Origin: a virus
Virus record (IMG/VR): IMGVR_UViG_3300028815_000025
Location: 1 to 25,328 of that record
Reading direction: 5' to 3' (one strand)
Length of the DNA stretch: 25,328 nucleotides
A program made the translations under genes and the position numbers. This document shows positions 23,093 to 25,328 of this stretch, piece by piece; the stretch's first letter is position 1; every line of letters starts with the position of its first letter. Below the pieces are notes generated by a model that was not told the origin of the DNA, made no database searches, and worked only from the letters and a program-made list of their open reading frames with translations.

Positions 23093-23738
23093 TCTGTAAC
23101 CTTTTTATTAAATTTGTGTAATCATTCCATGAAGCTAAATCAAAGTAATAATCCATTTGAAAAGTATTTAGCCCAAAAGTACTTATGGCTAGATTTATTG
23201 CAGTGGTATAAGTATCTATATCTAAGTTTTTCCAAAACTCTGCTACTTCCTTAGACCACACGATAGTACCCCATGCATCATAAACTCCCTTTAAACTTTC
23301 ATCTTTGTTTACAACACGCCCAGAATCTGCTATAACTCCAAATCTTTCTGGTTTATCTGTTTTAAAAATTCCTAAATAAAAATCTTTTGTAAACTCTCTC
23401 ACAAAAGTATTATCTGGAATAAATGTATCTGGCATGGCAAATAAATTATATTCGCCAGCTAGGGGTAAACTTTCATATATAGCTCCATAAATATCTTTGT
23501 CTTCTCGTTGAATTGTATACCAAAGTCTATGAAACCCATATTTCTCTAAATGTTGAACATGGGTATGGATTTTTTCTTTGTTACTAACAACTAGAATATC
23601 TTCTGCCCCACCTAAAAACATGGTGGTAATTGTTTTATCAATCATCCATTTTTTATTACCCACAGGTAAAAGTTCTTTGTAATATCCACCCCATCTAGTA
23701 CCTTTACCAGCGGCTGGAATAACTCCAAGTATACTCAT
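23064..23738 (-). CDS. Sugar nucleotidyltransferase (RmlA/GlmU-like domain)
   Basis: 224 residues. GVIPAAGKGTRWGGYYKELLPVG (5-27, in two parts) is the GxGTR...KEL/P motif that binds the NTP; FAMPDTFIPDN near 99-109 provides the 'PD' metal site; GVYDAWGTIVW (about 149-159) matches the sugar-contacting strand; the C-terminus (MDYYFDLASWNDYTNLIKRL) resembles the ending 'w.D.gt...l..A'. The product is an NDP-sugar from a sugar 1-phosphate. The choice of base and sugar cannot be read. In the legionaminic acid route of Campylobacter a related enzyme (PtmE) makes a GDP-sugar precursor, so an upstream step to the nonulosonate is conceivable. It is the first gene of the sugar block; AAGGGG lies rather far (14 nt) before the ATG. 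Confidence 0.78.
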   Translation of the reverse strand: MSILGVIPAAGKGTRWGGYYKELLPVGNKKWMIDKTITTMFLGGAEDILVVSNKEKIHTHVQHLEKYGFHRLWYTIQREDKDIYGAIYESLPLAGEYNLFAMPDTFIPDNTFVREFTKDFYLGIFKTDKPERFGVIADSGRVVNKDESLKGVYDAWGTIVWSKEVAEFWKNLDIDTYTTAINLAISTFGLNTFQMDYYFDLASWNDYTNLIKRLQNENNSSNSS

Positions 23739-23757
23739 TTTATAATTTAAATACCCC

Positions 23758-24435
23758 TTATTTTAAAGTATCCGGTAAAATTTCCGGTTTGTTTGTACCA
23801 TCTTTAACAAGCTCTGAAAGTTGAACTGTAAACGTATATTCGCAGGGTTCGTCATTAGCTTGTTTTTTATTGCACCTTAAAGTTAATTCATTTTTTTCCT
23901 CATCGGCGTACATAGTCCAAACAGTAGAAAGTAATAAGTTACAGTTTGGGCAAAAAATATAAATCATTTTTTGCTTATAATATTCTTTAGCTTTTTCTTT
24001 TAGGGTTTCTATAGCCTCAATGAGAGATTCTGCTTTATCACTTTTTCTAGACTTGCGTACAATTTTTAAATCATCCTGTAATTTTGAAATATCACTACGA
24101 AGGTCTGACATCTGTCTATGTAATTCTCTAAGGACTGTCAAATTTTCATGTGTAATTCCATTCTCAGATGTACGCAGTTCATAGTAAGTATTCTCTAGGT
24201 CGTTAAGCGTAATGACCGCTTGGGCTAATGCCCTAAGCGTCATCATGTCATTTACCTTCAAGTCGTCTAAATCATAGTCTTCTGAAAAACTTCTAAGAGT
24301 AGCCTCGATTCTAGTTTCAAAATTTTGGTTATGGGAGGACTGAGTAAGCCTCATGTCCATAACTCTACTAAATTCTTCGTCAGATAAATCTCTATATTGA
24401 GGAAGGTTTCTTAAACTTTTAGGATTAACTGGCAT
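23758..24435 (-). CDS. Candidate terminase small subunit with C-terminal zinc ribbon
   Basis: 225 residues, AGGAGA 5 nt before the ATG. Beginning MPVNPKSLRNLPQYRDLSDEEF, it has helices to about residue 85 (EDYDLDDLKVNDMMTLRALAQAVITLNDLE), a coiled-coil-like stretch at 95-156, and four Cys at 162, 165, 188 and 198 (CPNC ... C ... C) fitting a zinc ribbon. 'NPxSLxNL' openings followed by a helical DNA-binding part and an oligomerising coil are common in small terminase subunits, which recognise the packaging site. In most phages that gene directly precedes the large subunit; here the sugar block lies between. A zinc-binding transcription regulator is the main alternative. Its own promoter stands immediately upstream. 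Confidence 0.4.
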   Translation of the reverse strand: MPVNPKSLRNLPQYRDLSDEEFSRVMDMRLTQSSHNQNFETRIEATLRSFSEDYDLDDLKVNDMMTLRALAQAVITLNDLENTYYELRTSENGITHENLTVLRELHRQMSDLRSDISKLQDDLKIVRKSRKSDKAESLIEAIETLKEKAKEYYKQKMIYIFCPNCNLLLSTVWTMYADEEKNELTLRCNKKQANDEPCEYTFTVQLSELVKDGTNKPEILPDTLK

Positions 24436-24452
24436 TCACTTCTCCTATTATA

Positions 24453-24483
24453 ATTATACCATATTTTGATATTTAACCGTCAA
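24453..24483 (-). promoter_or_regulatory. Consensus-like promoter for the terminase/sugar transcript
   Basis: On the minus strand TTGACG (24478-24483, one base from consensus) and TATAAT (24453-24458) are 19 nt apart, with TGG before the -10 giving the extended form TGGTATAAT. The -35 overlaps the last codons of the small zinc-protein gene. The predicted start near 24445 leaves a leader of only about 10 nt, so the AGGAGA ribosome site is almost at the 5' end. A second TATAAT directly follows (24447-24452) without a suitable -35. This is the only promoter I see upstream of the sugar block. Confidence 0.75.
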
Positions 24484-24667
24484 AATAAAGTATTTTATCT
24501 TTATTTTCAAGCAAAAATTCATATAGATTATCTCCTAACTCTAATAAACATCTTTTACAGAACCAGAGATTTTTATATGGTTTATCTACCGCTATCATCC
24601 TTTTTTTAATCTTGTCTAAATTCCTTTTGCATTTAAAACATTTTTTATCCTTCACGCTTCTGTGCAT
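24473..24667 (-). CDS. Small zinc-ribbon protein
   Basis: A 64-residue, strongly basic protein beginning MHRSVKDKKCFKCKRNL. Cys10-x2-Cys13 and Cys37-x2-Cys40 form a four-Cys set suited to one zinc ion, followed by an acidic helix (LGDNLYEFLLENKD). It overlaps the upstream zinc-finger gene by 23 nt. Small proteins like this are usually nucleic-acid or polymerase binding. No specific function can be given. Confidence 0.65.
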   Translation of the reverse strand: MHRSVKDKKCFKCKRNLDKIKKRMIAVDKPYKNLWFCKRCLLELGDNLYEFLLENKDKILYFDG

Positions 24668-24884
24668 TCCTTAATGCTTTTTTAAGTCTTGTAACTGTAC
24701 TTGGTATTAAATTCTCTTCGTTCTTTGTGTATATAAACGCGATTAAAGAATTCAGCTCTCCAACAGAAAGTTGAACATAAACTAAATTATGGTTCTCTCT
24801 GCAACTATCCGCTTTAACTTGGTCTTTGTAAACCTTATTGCAGTAAGAACATTTATACCTACCGTCTATTAGTTTAATAGCCAT
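24645..24884 (-). CDS. Small C2H2/C3H-like zinc-finger protein
   Basis: A 79-residue protein starting MAIKLIDGRYKCSYCNKVY. Cys12, Cys15, Cys28 and His32 (C-x2-C-x12-C-x3-H) have classical zinc-finger spacing with aromatic residues between, followed by a helical part (VGELNSLIAFIYTKNEEN) and a basic C-terminal helix (TRLKKALRNAQKREG). It overlaps the genes on both sides by 11 and 23 nt. A DNA- or RNA-binding regulator of the phage is plausible; the target is unknown. Confidence 0.65.
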   Translation of the reverse strand: MAIKLIDGRYKCSYCNKVYKDQVKADSCRENHNLVYVQLSVGELNSLIAFIYTKNEENLIPSTVTRLKKALRNAQKREG

Positions 24885-25062
24885 AGGTATCTTCTAGCAT
24901 GTTTATTTCTTCGTCTACTCTATATAAATCTTCCATAACTTTTTGAGCTTCCTCGTAAGTAATATCTCTATAAGATATTACATTTCCGTTATAGTCTATA
25001 ACCTCTAAGCGTCCTAGCTCATGATTATATTCTAGAGTATGTTCAAACATTTCGCACATCAT
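24874..25062 (-). CDS. Small acidic protein of unknown function
   Basis: A 62-residue protein, MMCEMFEHTLEYNHELG; ATGs at 25062 and 25059 are both compatible with the GGAG just upstream, and the second has the better spacing. It is acidic, with a beta-like start (RLEVIDYNGNVISY) and a C-terminal helix (YEEAQKVMEDLYRVDEEINML). It overlaps the methyltransferase end by 20 nt and the zinc-finger gene by 11 nt. No motif is recognised. Confidence 0.6.
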   Translation of the reverse strand: MMCEMFEHTLEYNHELGRLEVIDYNGNVISYRDITYEEAQKVMEDLYRVDEEINMLEDTYGY

Positions 25063-25328
25063 CCTTCTCCATTTCCTCTACAGTGTACGGAGTGAGTCTT
25101 TCCCAAGCAATTTTACAGTATTTTTCTGAAATTTCCGTACCTGCAAAGTGCCTATTCATTTCCAAACAAGCTTGGGCAGTTGCTCCACAACCCATAAATG
25201 GGTCAAATACCAATTCACCAGCTTCGGTGAAGTGATGTATTACCTTTTTAATTAATTCAACTGAAGTCATGCCTGGATTTGGATACCTTTCCTCTCTAAA
25301 GAAGTATCCCTCCCCTGGTAACCTGATG
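25043..25328 (-). CDS. DNA methyltransferase (N4/N6 type), C-terminal part only
   Basis: The reading frame is open to the right edge (about 94 codons visible), so the N-terminus is outside; the Met at 25270 is internal. Upstream of it the frame continues LPGEGYFFREERYPNPG. The visible part carries the SAM-binding motif VFDPFMGCGATAQACLE, the DPF.G.G(T/A)T form placed C-terminally as in beta-class enzymes, then MNRHFAGTEISEKYCKIAWERL, the acidic strand-2 motif. The catalytic (D/N/S)PP(Y/W) motif would lie outside the window. Phage orphan methyltransferases of this class commonly protect DNA from restriction. The target sequence is unknown. Confidence 0.85.
   Translation of the reverse strand, partial: IRLPGEGYFFREERYPNPGMTSVELIKKVIHHFTEAGELVFDPFMGCGATAQACLEMNRHFAGTEISEKYCKIAWERLTPYTVEEMEKDDVRNV

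Noticed and set aside
15678-23738. Sugar genes as a DNA-base hypermodification pathway
   Set aside because: No thymidylate-synthase-like, base kinase or DNA glucosyltransferase is visible, and NeuA/NeuB, FkbM and sulfotransferases are typical of surface glycans. The rest of the genome was not seen.
25043-25270. A complete 75-residue methyltransferase-like protein starting at 25270
   Set aside because: The frame continues without a stop to the window edge with conserved-looking sequence (YPNPG before the Met), so this Met is internal to a longer gene.
1-25328. tRNA genes, integrase or lysogeny genes
   Set aside because: I looked in the few intergenic gaps (none above about 90 nt) and among the proteins and saw none.

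Overview
The window is part of an AT-rich tailed-phage genome (Caudoviricetes). Every gene I can support lies on the minus strand, so the transcribed order runs from the right edge to the left. Genes are packed with 4-20 nt overlaps or a few bases between them, most have AGGAG-type ribosome binding sites, and GTG starts occur. The two promoters I can see match the bacterial primary-sigma consensus with an extended -10 (TGnTATAAT). This is compatible with a low-GC bacterial host, but the host cannot be named from the sequence. I saw no tRNA, integrase, repressor, CRISPR array or insertion sequence. Whether the tail is contractile cannot be decided, because the tail genes lie mostly beyond the left edge.

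Region by region, in transcription order: (1) 25328-24473: the C-terminal end of a DNA methyltransferase, then three small proteins, two with Cys/His sets of zinc-binding type. (2) 24483-23758: a consensus-like promoter and a 225-residue protein with a C-terminal zinc ribbon, my candidate small terminase subunit. (3) 23738-15678: a translationally coupled block of twelve carbohydrate genes: a sugar nucleotidyltransferase, a CMP-sialate-synthetase-like enzyme (NeuA), an RraA/aldolase-fold protein, a sialate-synthase-like TIM barrel (NeuB) without its SAF domain, a HAD phosphatase, two proteins resembling GT42/MptE-like (DUF115) sialyltransferases, two GT-A glycosyltransferases, an FkbM methyltransferase and two sulfotransferases. 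(4) 15687-10088: the large terminase, portal, a second promoter with a perfect 22-bp palindrome, a prohead protease-scaffold fusion, a small acidic protein, a probable decoration protein and the major capsid protein, followed by a GC-rich hairpin. (5) 10009-1: the connector and tail-start module. A GT-B glycosyltransferase, two small structural or unknown genes and a 1258-residue fibre with about 32 copies of a 20-residue repeat lie between the adaptor-like and stopper-like genes.

The most interesting feature is the carbohydrate block. It sits between the packaging genes, on the same strand, and its last gene overlaps the large terminase gene. That placement suggests it is expressed late with the virion genes and builds a nonulosonic-acid (sialic-acid-like) glycan that is probably methylated and sulfated. 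The target is not visible. The Ser/Thr-rich repeat fibre, the capsid or its decoration protein, and the host surface are all possible. Functions of the head, neck and tail genes other than terminase, portal and capsid rest largely on position and general sequence character.
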